The notes: generated from the sequence alone by a model not told the origin. A DNA stretch of 64,000 bases from Ottelia alismoides (GCA_037367405.1 JAZKJV010003262.1:1-64000), one strand, 5' to 3'; shown: positions 33,989-46,866, numbered from the stretch's first letter. Numbers and translations are program-made.

Positions 33989-35533
33989 AATAACGATTAT
34001 TATTTATCTCCCGTTCACATCACATATTCCACAATTAGTATCATTTACTCAACAATAGTTAGCACTAGTTTCACTTGCTAAAAACAACTAAAAATGAAGG
34101 ATAAAATCATTTCGCTATTATTGCATCTCCATCGTCTAAAAACCTCCTAGAGAAATGAGAATTAAAAAAACCTTATTCATCATCATACCTTCTTAATCTA
34201 CTTTATTTATCCCTTAGAGTACCATTTTGAAAGAGACTTTTGGAGACTATTGAAATCATCAGGATCAAAGTCTGGAATTCAATTGAGGATCCATTGATGG
34301 ATGGACGTAGATTCTTGTTTATATATGGGTCCAAAAAACATGGTTGTTGGAAATAAAATATGTAGAAACTCAACAAGATTCTACAACAATGAGTTATCAC
34401 GTAAACTTGGATGATCGATCATGTTAGGTTTATCGATCATTCGAAAGAGTTATTTGATCATCTAATGAGCGCTGGGTACTAGATTCAAAACATGACCGAT
34501 CAAGCAAATTAAGTGGTCGATCAATGGTGGTCAATCAGTCAAGATAGATGGTGGATCAGTTTTGAGTTCTTTGATCTGTTATGATTTGGAAAGTTCCGAG
34601 ATTATAGGTCAATATTACACCTTTAGCAAGTATAATGTAAAATGCAACATTATCTCCAGCTTTCTTTCTATACTTGTGATTGTTGTGCTTGATTAGTTTT
34701 ATTTGACCACATTTATTGTAATTATTGTTTACGTCTCCAACAACATTTAGTTTCTACATGTATCCACACACTTATTCGTAATCGAATCCTTCAATTGTGC
34801 TCATCCATTTCTTGTTCGACCTAGCCTCCTCAAAACTGCCTACGAGTATCGTATTCGATCGCCACCAGTGCGTGGAGCTCCTTCTTTGCTTTGGTTGCTA
34901 TTGTTGCTCCCTTGTGGCTGCTACTGCGACCATACATTTCCATCGCATGCATCTCGCATCCACGGGTGACACATCCCTCAAGCAGTGGCAAAAAACACCG
35001 CATTCCCTCGACTCCACATCGACCATTGCTTCTTGATACCTTTGGTCGATTACAGCTGCCCAACGCCTGCCGCTTCAAGCGGTCCTCGCCTTGCAATGGA
35101 TCATTGCTTTGAGATTTTGGAGGATGAAGATTAAGATGAAGATGACAAGTAATTAGGTCTGTGTCTTTCCTTTTTTTAACAAATTACGCTTATGTCCAGA
35201 ATTTAACGTTTGTTTGGGAAGGGAGGGGACAACTAAATGTGCAGAAAGGAAGATGCACAAAAGTTATTACAGAAAAGTTAAGGATGTAAGTGTAGTAGCG
35301 TGAACATATAAGGGCACAAGAGAAAATTCCCCTTTTTATGGCTTAATATAAAACCTCATGCTTTCCAGAAATAAATAAATTAACATATAATCTAGACCTG
35401 ATAAAGGAAAACATATCGAGACAAAAAAGGCCCTGAGCCCTCTCCCCGCCTTGCAATCACTTGCAGGAAGCCTTCCGGCCAAAAACCCTACTTCTCCCTC
35501 TTCCCTCAGAGTAGCCCTAATTCCGGGACGGCC
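33989..35533. other. Upstream region of the CBP80 fragment (unit B)
   Basis: Near-identical to 20065-21607, including the pyrimidine-rich leader. Nothing further recognised. Confidence 0.4.
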
Positions 35534-35889
35534 ATGAGCAGCTGGCGCAGCCTCCTCCTCCGCATCGGCGAACGTTGCCCCGAGTACGGAGGCTCTGCCG
35601 ACTTCAGAGAACACATCGTTCGTCGTTTTTCCATCTCCTTTCTTTCGTGTCTGCTTCTTTTTTCTCTACCACTGTATTTTTTCCTTTCCGTCTTAAAAAT
35701 GTGCCTTTTTTCATCTGTTGTATCCCATCAATAGCTTTTGAATCCCGTGATCAAATTGTGGCTATTTGCATCTAAATGCGAAAGAGTTGTAGGTCTCATT
35801 ATCAGCTGTGTTTTCGAACATTTATGCAGGAGACGTGCTATGGCGTACTCTCAAGAGAGTTCGAGCATTCCAGCGGAGAAATATTAGAG
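35534..35889 (+). pseudogene. CBP80: CBP80 exons 1-2 only, copy B
   Basis: Exons 35534-35617 and 35830-35889 encode almost the same 48 residues as copy A; the only coding change noticed is GAT to GAG (D to E) in exon 2. Start codon, donor and acceptor sites are intact. Similarity with unit A continues about 270 bp further before LINE sequence, so the gene was already broken before the unit was duplicated. Confidence 0.85.
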
Positions 35890-36165
35890 GTATCTTTCAT
35901 TCATGTTTTACCATATAAACTTATACTTAAGATGCCTATTGCATAGCAGAGCAGTTTGATAGTTGACAGCATGGATCTGAGTCATTTTTCCATCAATTTA
36001 GTATGTGACGGAGATAATGTGTTTCGATTAAACATGGCATTTCTATTGTATGCAACTGTGAATGTCAAGCTACAAAGTATAATGATTTTCTAGGAGTTCA
36101 GAGGGCTGAATGTCATCTTGTGTGCTGAGGATGCATAGGATATTTTTGCTATATTAGTCCACCCG

Positions 36166-36345
36166 GTGGACTGGAATATGGTTACGATGATGCAAAGGAA
36201 GGGTGGCTTGGGGGTAGTGCGGATGGAAGAGATAAATCATGCATTTATGGCTAAGTGAGTGGTGTGGCTGTGGGGGAACTCTTAGGATCCGGTCAGCCGC
36301 TTTTTGAAGAAGATCTACGGGGTCACCATGTCTGATGCAGAATAG
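36166..36345 (+). pseudogene. LINE ORF2 fragment present in B but not A
   Basis: Reads MQRKGGLGVVRMEEINHAFM and then AKWVVWLWGNS, with FLKKIYGVTMSD further on, the region just after the reverse transcriptase in L1-type ORF2. In unit A the bases GTCCACCC are joined directly to CTCACTATGG, without this piece and the next one. Confidence 0.65.
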
Positions 36346-36825
36346 AATTTACGTTGACGGAATAATAATATTTTTTTGTGGATTTTTGGTGGAAGAATAA
36401 ATTGGAGGGGAGGAGAGAAGGTGCGCCGGTTGCGCGAGATTTGAGGAAGAAGAAACGCGTAGATCGCTTCGAGGGAGAAAGAGATGAGAGAGGGAGATGG
36501 AGATAAAATCTCAAATTTTTTATATAATCTGAACTGGCTAAAAACAATAGCCTATCACCCCTTTATATAGGAGGGATGAGATTACAAAAATAGAAATTCA
36601 AATTCAAAACTATTTATCTTAATTTGACTCTAACCGCTCAAATCTTTAATTGACTCTAACCAACTAAATTTGAAATTCAAATTAAAATTAACTAATTTGA
36701 GATCATAGTCGATCTCTTTTATTTTAAATAAAAAATTACGATGACTCGAAAAACGTAAATAAAATTAGCCTCTAAATAACGGATAAAAATGTAGAACATG
36801 AGACCCTATTTATCTGTTTCACGCT
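36346..36825 (-). other. Unassigned insertion, possible retroelement promoter fragment
   Basis: AT-rich DNA between two LINE pieces. On the minus strand it has TATATAAAGGGG (RC of 36570-36581) followed by a short leader, and many AATTTGAAATTC-like words, which suggests a retrotransposon LTR or 5' region. No terminal TG/CA or duplication could be fixed. Confidence 0.3.
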
Positions 36826-37083
36826 GCTTCAATGTCGCTGGAGGTAACCCCCGGAGTACTGCCATCCTCACTATGGAAGGGGATTACTGCGGTTGTTTCG
36901 GAGATCGCTGTCAAGTTGAGACCGGTGTTGAGTGATGGGGTTGGTTTCCGATTTTGGATGAGAAGACTGGTTGGGGAATGGGGCATTGGGAGACCGATAC
37001 CCGTGTCTCGTGCGGTTGGCTGAGAATGGGGAAGCGAGGGTCCAACAGGTGTGGGCCAATGGGATGTGGTCTCCGGTGTTCAC
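36826..37083 (+). mobile_element. LINE fragment, left part (split by Athila)
   Basis: Matches 22236-22443 of unit A (for example SDGVGFRFWMRRLVGEWGIG). It is cut at 37083 by the Athila element and continues at 54919. Confidence 0.7.
37053..37083. repeat. 31-bp direct repeat, left of Athila
   Basis: GGGCCAATGGGATGTGGTCT and the next 11 bases recur exactly at 54888-54918 on the other side of the element. Unit A has the sequence once (22423-22453, one substitution). It is therefore a duplication made at insertion. The first three bases (GGG) could also belong to the LTR end on the right side. Confidence 0.93.
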
Positions 37084-40000
37084 TCCCGAAGACCCGGGTG
37101 AAGGTAATAAAACAAGGGTCGTTGCGACCCGGATCTCAGAGGATAGGTATATCAAGAAAAATCAGACCACTCGAAACACGTAAAATCAATCAAGCACAAA
37201 ATCAGCGGTCTAGCTATGAGATTAACCTGGTATAGCACCCAGGGTCGAACACAAGGAGCACGGGTTGGCCAGAGGCCTACGAAGTAGTAAAAATAAAATA
37301 AAAGAAAAGACAAGTATTTTTAGTGGTTTTTAATGCTTTTTATATTTTTTTTGGATTTTTAAATGTGAAGAAAATAAAAGAAACACAAAATAAAGCAAGC
37401 TTCAACTAATTATTTAATGTATCAAAAATCAAGCAAAATTCAAACAAAAATGTTTTTATGTTTTTTAGGTTTTTTAGTGTTTTTGGTGAATTTTTGGGAT
37501 TTTTATAATGTATATTTTATTTTCTAAAAATCAAACAGTACTAAAAAGACAAGGTACTGTCCAACCAGGCCCAAAATCCAAAAATAAAATATTTAAGGAT
37601 CTCAAGAAGGCCTAGAGGTAATTTTCCTGTAAACTAGATAAAATGAAGAAAATTTGAGCACCAAAATTATTGTTTTTGGGTTTTTAAATTATTTACTATG
37701 ATTTTTATGAGTTTTTAGGTGTTTTTGAATTTTCAGGGTTTTTAAGCAATGAAAAATAGCCAAAATTGGCTAGAAAATCAAAACACACAAAAGAAACATT
37801 ACCTAATTTTTATGGAATTTTTGAGGGGGTTTTTATATTTTTTTGGGATTTTTAATCCTAGACAGTAGCTAAAATAGAGGTTTTTGAATTTTTAAAAATA
37901 ACAAATAAAATCAAAAATGTCCTCGAAAATTCTCAAAAATCCTACAACATGGCAGGAGCCATGTGTCAAATTTTCATCGAATTTGGAGGTGATTTGATAT
38001 TTTATTTAAAAATCAAGAGGGGGCACTGTGCACAGGGACTGAAGTGCAAATACCCGAAGTTCTGGGGGTCCAGGTGCAATTTTCCCAGCAAGTCACGCGC
38101 GTGGCACGTGCCTGGGGCACTCAGGGACCTTTTGGTAATAAAAACAAGTCCTAGGACCTTTTGGTAACTCGTACCAAAAAGTCCAGGGGCTGTTATGCAA
38201 ATAACCCACTAAAAGACGCACATGTGCAAATAAAACGTTCACAGGGGCACATATGCAATTACCAAAAAGTTTCTATTCATTAACAAACATCCAGAACTAC
38301 AGGGGTAGAGTTGCAAATACACCAAATAAAGCACGTGGCGAAGCACGTGACAGACACTCACAGGGGCATAACTGCAATTAAACTAAAGTACCAGGTCCCA
38401 AGTGCAAATATCCCAACGTAAATAAAAGGCAAACAATATTTACAGGACTAAATCTAAAAACATAAACTACGAGGGGGCCTACGGTAATTTACCCCTTTAT
38501 TACGTCGACGGCTGGATGATGGACGCGTGGCTGATCTAACGGTCCTGGGCGCGGGCGTCTCTCTCTCCTTCCGCACGTGGGCCGATCGACAGCGCAGAGG
38601 AGGGCACGTGGACGATCTGACGGGTGCGGGTGATTGGCGCCTCTCTCCCTGCTCTGACGGACCCGATCAACCCTCGAGATATCGGACGGTGGCTGCTCCT
38701 CGATGGATGGACGGTCACGATGAAAACTGGAGCTCTGAGGGTGATCGGACGGTGGTCGAGGACCCTCGAAGAACAGGTGGCCGGCGAGTTTCGCCGGCCT
38801 CGTGCGCATGCTGGGGTCCTCCTCAGCTGCCTTTGAAGATCGGAGAAGACTCGCACTGAAGTTCCGCAGCTTTTGGTGGCCTCCTATGGCCCAGCCGAGC
38901 CCTGGAGGGGCTCCGGCGAGGTCGACGGAGGAGAGCTCCTGGCCTAGACGTGGGGAGGCCTCAGATGGCCTCCTCTGGACCTGCAAAGTAGCTCAAGAGC
39001 TTCGCGGGTCGAGGGCAAAATGCCTCGACCCGATTAGGTGGTGCGGGGGTGAGCGATGCGTCGGGGTGAGCGAGCTCCGGCGAGTGACGGACGGTGGAGC
39101 TCGAACCCCAGCTCCTGTGCGAGCTGGGTTGAACGAAGGGGCGGAGAAGGTGCGTGGAGGGATGGCGAAGGTGACTGGGTGTTCCGATGATCGAACGGAT
39201 ACGCGATATGGTCGGAATCAACGGAATACGGCGAAGCTACGATTTGGGTGAAACAAGAAATTAGGCGAAATGGGAAAGCTAGAAGGTTACCTGGGCGGTG
39301 TGGTAGACTGTGCTGGAGCTGAGGTAGCTCCTGGTCGTGGCCTCGAAGGTCGTCAAGTCCTGAGGCTCGAGCTCCTGCACGGGGCGGAGCACGACGGCGC
39401 TACGTCGCCGGATCAGTGGTCCGACCACCTCCTCCTCGCTGCAACACGGGCAATCGAGAGCTGTCACCTCAGGGACTACGGTGGAGGTCACGGGACGAAG
39501 GGTGGAGAGCCAAAGATGGAAAAAGAATGCGGCGGAGCTCAGGCTATATACTGTGGAGGGTCCGGCAAGAATCGATCGGGTAGGGTAGCGTGAAGCGCGG
39601 ATCCCAATGCACTCCCCCGGGCGAGTATCTCGGATGCAAGAAGAAGGATTAGGACCCGGGGTTTGCGCGAATGGCAGGCGGATCAGGCGGGAAAAAATCA
39701 GAGAAATCGGGTCGACAGCCCGATCCGCGAGAGAAGAAGGTCCGCGGGGGGAGTTGACCGGGGGTCAACATCCCCCGTGGTCCAATCAGGAGAGGCCACG
39801 CATTTTTATTTTTGTTTCTTTATTTTAGGCTAGAAAATGATGGAGTTAGCAAAAACGTAAAACATAAAATATTTTTATTTTATTTTTCTCTATTTTTTTG
39901 GTGATTTTTAATTAATTTTTCAAAATAAAAATAAGGTATTTACATATTAGGGCTATATATAGGTATATATACAATATAGGGTTTTAATTTTTATTTTTTT

Positions 40001-40742
40001 AATTAGTTATTTTTATACATTTTTATTCCTATTTTATATTTTATTTATTTATAGAATAAAATGAGGAATAAAAAGATATTTTTATTTTATTTTTATTATT
40101 TATATACATAAGGGAAATAAATAGTTATGTACACTATGTACATGATATATATACAATGTATTTTTGTATTTTTAATTTTGTAATTTTTATTTGATTTTTG
40201 TTTTGTTTCTTTTTATTTTATTTGTTTACAATATATAGTTTAGAATATTTACAAAAAGTTTTAGAAAATAAATAAATTTATTTACAAGGTTAAATACATA
40301 AGGTGGTATGGTCTATGTACATGGTGAAAGGGTATTTTTGAATTTTTGCTTTTTTTAGATTTTTGTTTTCTTTTTAATAGTTTCTAGATATATATATAAA
40401 ATATGTACAAGCATATTTTTGGGTGAGGAAAATATAATTTTATTTATTTACAAAAATCTATACACATGAGCCCCTATCTCCCTCTACTTGGCCTTTATGC
40501 GGTCAGGCCCATGCTGAGCCCTCCCTTGGGTTAGGTTGCTCAATATTTATTCTAAATATTTCCCTCTTTTTCTTTTTTTTTAATCTTTATTCTTTTATTT
40601 TTGCACAAAAACATGCTAATTATAGGTTTTTACAAAATGCATGCTTTTGCTAATTATTCCTATTTACAAGTATCTACATGCATTTGCATAGGTTTTTGTA
40701 GCTAAAATATAAGAATAAAGAGTGATGAATGGGTATTCATCA
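37084..40742 (-). repeat. Athila 3' LTR (left), outer 14 bp missing
   Basis: Begins TCCCGAAGACCCGGG, lacking the TGATAACCTAAAAA that starts the other LTR. Its inner end is intact (GGTATTCATCA, 40732-40742). An AT-rich, T-tract-rich part (37300-37950 and 39780-40740) encloses a GC-rich core (38500-39780). Confidence 0.92.
39545..39550 (-). promoter_or_regulatory. Possible TATA box of the Athila LTR
   Basis: TATATA, in the context CAGTATATAGCC on the minus strand, sits at the edge of the GC-rich core and is unchanged in the other LTR (53702-53707). Its position inside the LTR would suit a promoter transcribing leftward. This is inferred from sequence alone. Confidence 0.3.
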
Positions 40743-40757
40743 CCCCCCTATACTATA
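40743..40757 (-). other. Athila polypurine tract
   Basis: CCCCCCTATACTATA on the plus strand, so the minus strand reads an A/G-rich tract ending in GGGGGG directly before the LTR TGATGAATACC. This is where plus-strand DNA synthesis would be primed during reverse transcription. Confidence 0.85.
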
Positions 40758-42900
40758 CTTTGCTAGTCCCTTAGCAAACACTTATTTGAAAAAGAAGTGA
40801 AAAAGAAAGAAAGAAAAAGAAAAAGAGGATGTGCATGGATCAAGGTTGAGTATTAAACTTGCCTTCATTAAATTGAGGTATGGAGCTCAATCAGATCTTT
40901 GGATTATTGATGTGTCGGAACCTTATTTAGACTTAAGCTTAAAACCTAACAGCCTCTAAGTTCCACTAATCTATAACCAAGACTCCTCAATGCTCCAGAT
41001 CAGAACAAGTCATCAATCACAAACCCTGAAGACCATGAATCTTTTCTTGTCCTGTGAAAGTGAGGTCTAAGCTCTCCACCTCAGAAATGGCAACTCGACA
41101 ACCCTCCCTAACAAGGTAACTCTATGACCTCAATCTGGCCACTCTTTCCTCGAGGAGCGGGGTATTCCCTTCTAAGTTCAAGTTCAACCGGCTCAAGAAG
41201 AGGGGGAAGAAGAGAATGGGTCAAGGCCAGTGTAGCCAAGTACCCTTGGGAGCTTGGCCAGTGTAGCCAAGTCTCCCTGCTGCAAGCTACAACAGGTGGA
41301 TCATGAAACCAAGCTTTGCTTATTGCACTTATATACATACTCCGGTGGGATTATCATTTTCTCTCAGACCCACCACTTTTTTGGAGTTCTTTTCTTTTTG
41401 CACATATTTTTTTTTTCAAGTGCATCTGTACAACATATACATGTGCAGCATATATACAAGGAGTTTTTCCTCTTGAGCCAGTAGACTATCCCTCTTTTGA
41501 AGCTTTATTGCAACCCACAACTCCCGTCGTTAGACCTCATGGCAACCAGACCAAGTTGAGACACACTTCCTTCACTATAAGAAGAAGAGAGGTTCCGCCT
41601 AGAAGTACTACCCTCATATGCTACCCCAAGTCAAGGAAGACTGCCTCCTCACCACCTCATCCGTAGAGAGCTCGGTGCATAGTGCGGTTGTCCAAGTAAA
41701 GCCATAATCTATATGAGTCATGTGTTGTTGTTAAGTGCTCTACTTAGGCTCATTGAGATGACATGTGATCATAGCCTAGTGGACTCAAAGAATTAAGTCA
41801 CCATGGACCTGAAAAGCCTTAAACCTAAGCCCTATAAGGTTCATCTTAGAATTAGGTGGATTAAGATCTTAATCAAGCTCCATTTCTCAATTTGATTCCA
41901 GGCTAGTTTAAATGTCAACTATCATCCAGAAAAACTATATACATATGTACAAAAAGATGCATATTTACACAATATTTTACAATCATGCAAAATTTTTGAA
42001 AAATGTTTTGAAATCATGAATGATGATGCATGCAGTGCAAGTTTTGCAAAAAGATATTTACACACATTTACACAAGATTTTTGCAAACTTTTGATTTTCA
42101 AAACATTTTGGAAAAATTTTGTACTATATACATAATTTTGATACAAAAATATTTACACAAGCTTTACACAAAAGATTTTTGAAATCATTTTTACAAAAAT
42201 AATTTGTACACTAGCTATGTATGTGCAAATAAAAGAAGATTATGTACATGAAAATTTTTAATTTTTGTGGTTTTTAGCCATTTTTATTTATTAACACACT
42301 CACACAAAGTACGAGTTATGGCTAAAGTATATATGAAATATATACACACCCACCTATACTTAGCTCGAACGATGTCCTCAGAGTCAAGAGCGATGAAGAA
42401 GACATAACTCGTGCTATGTATAGGGAAGTGAAAAGAAAGGCTATACAAGAGGGAAATGAAAAGTCAAGAGGGACTCAGGTTTCCCCCCTATACTTAGGAT
42501 CAAGTAATCATAAGTATAGCAGGCTGTACATGAAGGGAAAACCGAGTGGAGAATGTACAGGGTCTACCCCCCCTATACTTAGGGTGAGATATCCCTAAGT
42601 ATAGGCAGCAAAACAGGGGTAGACAGAAACAAAAGAAATACCCGAAAGGTCTCACATCCCCCCTATACTTAGGGTAAAGTGCACCCTAAGTATAGCATAA
42701 TCACAAGATGGAGAAAGGGATGTGGGACTAAAGAATGTGGTGATATGGACATCTGGATCTATATACAGCGGAAGATCAGTAAAGCTCAGGCGTGAGATGC
42801 ATTAGATGTGAGTCAAAGACCACATCTCACGCGAAATGAATAGGGGCAATATCGACGACCCGCGGCTCATGATCTAGAAATGGCTTGAGCCGCTGGCCGT
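40758..42900 (-). other. Athila spacer between pol and 3' LTR
   Basis: About 2.1 kb with no env-like or other recognisable protein; frames here are short and overlapping. It includes a purine-rich stretch at 40790-40830 and, at its pol end, the hairpin array described separately. Confidence 0.6.
42482..42695. repeat. Array of three polypurine-tract-like hairpins
   Basis: Three modules each begin with five to eight C followed by CTATACTTAGG and then fold back: hairpin 42488-42519, hairpin 42573-42604 (12-bp perfect stem CTATACTTAGGG with CCCTAAGTATAG) and hairpin 42663-42695 (same 12-bp stem). The C-run plus TATACT head is that of the real polypurine tract at 40743. Spacing is about 85-90 bp and the intervening sequences differ. 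A fourth, unpaired CCTATACTTAG lies at about 42353. Confidence 0.88.
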
Positions 42901-45900
42901 TTACTCGGAAGGTACTCTCAGAAGACAACTCATATATGTCGATGCTACCGTTGTCGTGTACCTTCCGAACCAGATAAGGTCCTTTCCATTTGCTTTGTAG
43001 CTTCCCTGGAAATAATCTAAGCCTCGCATCAAACAGCCATACTCAATCTCAAAATGTTTGTGGCTGATATGAGAATCATGCCACTCCTTGACTTTCTCCT
43101 TATAATGTAGGCTGCTTGAGAAAGCTGCATCTCTAAGCTCTTCCAGGGCAGCTAGCTCTGCCCTCCTCTGGTCTCCTATACCATCTGAATCCATAAGTAT
43201 GTCTGTAACTGCCCAAAGTGACTTGTGCCTCAACTCAACAGGTAAATGGCATGGCTTGGCATAGACGAGGCGAAAGGGAGATGTGCCCAAAGGTGTCTTG
43301 AAAGACGTCCTATATGCCCACAAGACCGAGTCCAAAAGCTGTGACCAATCCTTTCGGTCAGGGCGGACGACTTTCTGCAGAATAGTCTTGATCTCCCTAT
43401 TCGACACTTCGGCTAGACCATTCGTCTGTGGATGGTACGGTGTAGCAACACGATGATCTATGCCGAACTCGCTAGCAAGTGCCTTCACCTGGTCGTTGAT
43501 GAAGTGAGATCCCCCATCAGAAATCAGAACTCGTGGAACCCCGAACCGCGTGAGGATGTGCTTCCTCAAAAATCTGCAAACTGTCCTCGCATCAGCGGCT
43601 CGGGCGGGGATAGCCTCCACCCAACGACTCACATAGTCTACGGCCAACAGAATGTACTCAAATCCCTGACTCTTAGGGAATGGACCCATGAAATCGATGC
43701 CCCATGCGTCAAAAACCTCACAGAAGTGAATGGGCTGCATTGGCATCATATCGCGCTGTCCACAAGTGCCCATCCTCTGACAGTCAGTACACCTCTTCAC
43801 GAACTCATCTGAGTCCTTGAAGAGGGTAGGCCACCACAAGCCGGATTGGAGCACATTCTGTGTCGTTCTCCTCCCAGAATGATGTCCTCCTGCCTCAAGC
43901 TTGTGGCAGTAAGTGAGAACGCTATGGTGTTCCTCATGAGGAATACACCGACGCCAGACGCTATCCCCTCCCTCGTGGTAAAGGATGGGATCCTCCCAAT
44001 GGTAAGACTTGGCCTTCGCTAGGAAGGTCTCAAGCCTCTGCCTGGGCCAATCTTGTGGGACTTTCCCAGCAACGAGAAAGTTCACAATATCAGCGTACCA
44101 TGGGAGTGAGGCGATAGCAAGGATCGCCTCATCTGGGAAGGTATCTCTAATAGGATCAATCTGCTCAGAATCCTCAGGCTTCTCTAATCGGGAGAGATGA
44201 TCCGCCACCACATTCTTGACTCCAGGCTTATCCTTAATCTCAATGTCGAACTCCTGGAGTAGAAGGATCCATCAAGTCAGTCTGGCCTTGGCATCCTTCT
44301 TTGCCATGAGGTACCTGATGGCGGTGTGATCTATAAACAAAGTCACTCTAGATCCGATGATATATGATCTGAACTTATCTAGGGCAAACACTACGGCTAG
44401 CATCTCCTTCTCTGTGACTGTATAATTCCGCTGGGCGGAATCCAATGTGCGGCTAGCATAGTGTATAGCAAATGGCACTCCATCCCTCCTCTGTCCCAGC
44501 ACTGCCCCTACGGCAAAATCGGAGGCGTCCGTCATGATCTCGAATGGGAGAGACCAATCAGGCGGCTGGAGGACAGGAGCCTCAATAATACACTGCTGGA
44601 GAGTAGCGAACGACGAAAGACACTTGTCATCGACAAGGAACTCGGTGTCTTTCGTTAAGAGGTCTGTCAACGGCCGGGCAATCCTGCTGAAGTCCTGAAT
44701 GAATCTCCTATAAAATCCAACGTGCCCCAGAAATGACCATAGCTGCCTCAAATTGGACGGCGGTGTGAGTTTCCTAATGACATCAACCTTGGCCGGATCA
44801 ACCTCCATGCCCCTGTTGGAGATGATGTGGCCAAGCACCGTCCCTTGAGTCACCATGAAGTGACTCTTCTCCCAAGATAGCACCAAGTGATACTCAATAC
44901 ATCGCTGAAGTACTCGATCTAGGCAGTCAAGACAAGAATCAAATCTGTCGCCGTAGATCGAGAAATCATCCATGAAGACCTCCAAACACTCCCCTACCAT
45001 GTCCGAGAAGATCGACAACATGCACCTCTGAAACGTCGCAGGGGCATTGCATAGCCCAAATGGCATGCGTCGAAAAGCATATGTGCCGAAGGGACAGGTA
45101 AAGGTGGTCTTCTCCTGGTCCTCAGGAGCGATGGCCACTTGGTTGTAGCCCGAGTACCCATCCAGGAAGCAATAATGGCTCTTCCCTGCCAGTCTCTCAA
45201 TGATCTGGTCAATAAAAGGCAGGGGGAAATGGTCCTTCTTGGTGGCTTGGTTGAGTCTCCTGTAGTCAACGCAAACCCTCCAAGAGGTGGGTACTCGTGT
45301 AGCGATCTCCTCTCCCGACTCACTGATCACAGTCGTGATGCCCGTCTTCTTGGGCACCACATGCAAAGGGCTGACCCACTTGGAGTCGGAAATGGGATAA
45401 ATAAAACCTGCACCCCACCACTTTGATATTTCCTTCATCACAACCTCTCTCAGGTTGGGGTTCAGACGCCGCTGGAACTCACGCGACGGCTTCGCCCCTT
45501 CCTTGAGATAGATATGGTGGGAGCACACTGATGGACTAATCCCATGGAGATCCGCTACGCTCCATCCGATCGCCTTGCAGTTCTTTTCAAGAACCCCCAT
45601 CAAACGGGATTCCTGCTCTCCAGTCAACTCGGCGGAGATGATGACTGGGTACATCTCAGGCTCGCCCGCAAGGAATCGATACTTCAGCGAAGTAGGGAGC
45701 GGCTTCAGCTCTGGAATACTGGGTGCCGGCAAATCTGGCTGCGGAAGAAACTAAGTGAAAGCTGCAAGGTCAGCCAAATCTGCCTGGGAAAGTGAAAGCA
45801 TACTCTCGCAAACTGGATCGGGAGAAGGCAGCTCAACTGTACTGTCTCTGCTCGGCTCTGCCTCTACCTCCTCCTCATCTATAGGCTCAGATGGACTCAG

Positions 45901-46866
45901 GTCTGGCATCTGATCATAGCAATCGGCCCAATCAGACTCTGAATCCGAGGGATCTGTATCAGAAACGGTGGCATCAGTACCACCGGAGAACAAGGTGGCC
46001 TCAGCACCACCATCACTAATCATCGTGCTGCGATCAAGGACCGGCTCTGCTGCCTCAATGGTATCCTGAACCAGGTCTGTGCTCTCCAGACTCTCCTCTG
46101 CTATCATCTCTGCATCAGCTGTGTCTGAAAGTGAGAGGGTGGTCTGTGTCTCAAGGTCTGCCCAAGCTGCCTCATCATCTGTGATCACAAAATCACAGTC
46201 CTGGTGGATGTCTGGCTCTACGTCTGTCAGCTGCTCTGAATCGGTGCTCGCATCTGAGCGGGCTCTGAATCTGGATCTATAGTCCTCGACCGTCTCTATT
46301 TGTATACTCTCGCCCTGGACGCGAAAGTACACCTTCCCGCTATCATGATCAGTCACCGCCTTGGTTGTGGCCAAGAACGGACGACCAAGGATGATGGGGG
46401 TATCGGCCACTGACTCAGGGATCTCCATGTCCAACACTACGAAGTCCACGGGGAATTGCAGGCCCTGAATAGTGACGATAACGTCTCGTAATAACCCCTT
46501 TGGCCTCTTGACAGATCGATCAGCGAACTGAAGGACTGTCCTGCTCTGTCGAAGAGTGCCCAACTCGAAGCGGTCGAGAAGGGCTGCCGGAAGAAGGTTG
46601 ATCGACGATCCGCTATCTAGAAGAGTACGGTCGAACCTCTGCTCACTGATCTGGCATCTGACGTACGGGGCCCCTGAATCTGGCCTCTTGGCTGGCAGTC
46701 GGTTCTGGATCGCGAAGCACGTGGCTTTGGTCAGCACATGGATCTCTGAAGTGTGGTTCCTCCTTCTCCTCCTGACTGTAGTCCTCTCTCTCAAAGATCG
46801 CTGGAGAAGGGGGATGTGCTGCAAAGCCTCCTGGAGGGTCAGCTGGATATGGAATCGATCAATCAT
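42901..46866 (-). pseudogene. Athila pol: protease, RT, RNase H, integrase
   Basis: One long minus-strand frame is broken by two nonsense codons. 46866-45751: aspartic protease (LLDSGSSINLLPAALLDRF, then PIILGRPFL). 45732-44272: reverse transcriptase (WRVCVDYRRLNQATKKDHFP, FGLCNAPATFQR, FMDDFSIYG) and RNase H (MTDASDFAVGAVLGQ). 44211-42901: integrase with an HHCC finger (CTDCQRMG), catalytic core starting WGIDFMGPFP and YHPQTNGLAE. The stops are TAG 45751-45753 (from CAG) and TGA 44272-44274 (from CGA, in ARLT*WILLLQEF), both C-to-T changes in frame. A one-base frameshift near 43040 scrambles the integrase C-terminus, after which the usual CLFDARLRLFPG reading continues in another frame. Confidence 0.9.

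Noticed and set aside
37053..37083. The 31-bp repeat as an assembly duplicate
   Set aside because: Unit A gives an independent empty site with one copy, and LTR tips are trimmed on both sides, so a real insertion product is the better reading, though reads should confirm it.
38489..39828. Several long frames in the GC-rich core of the Athila LTR (also 52645-53985)
   Set aside because: They overlap on both strands, differ by frameshifts between the two LTRs and have no domain signature.
42482..42695. CRISPR-like array
   Set aside because: Only three units, each an inverted repeat, inside a plant retrotransposon; no Cas genes and a eukaryotic context.
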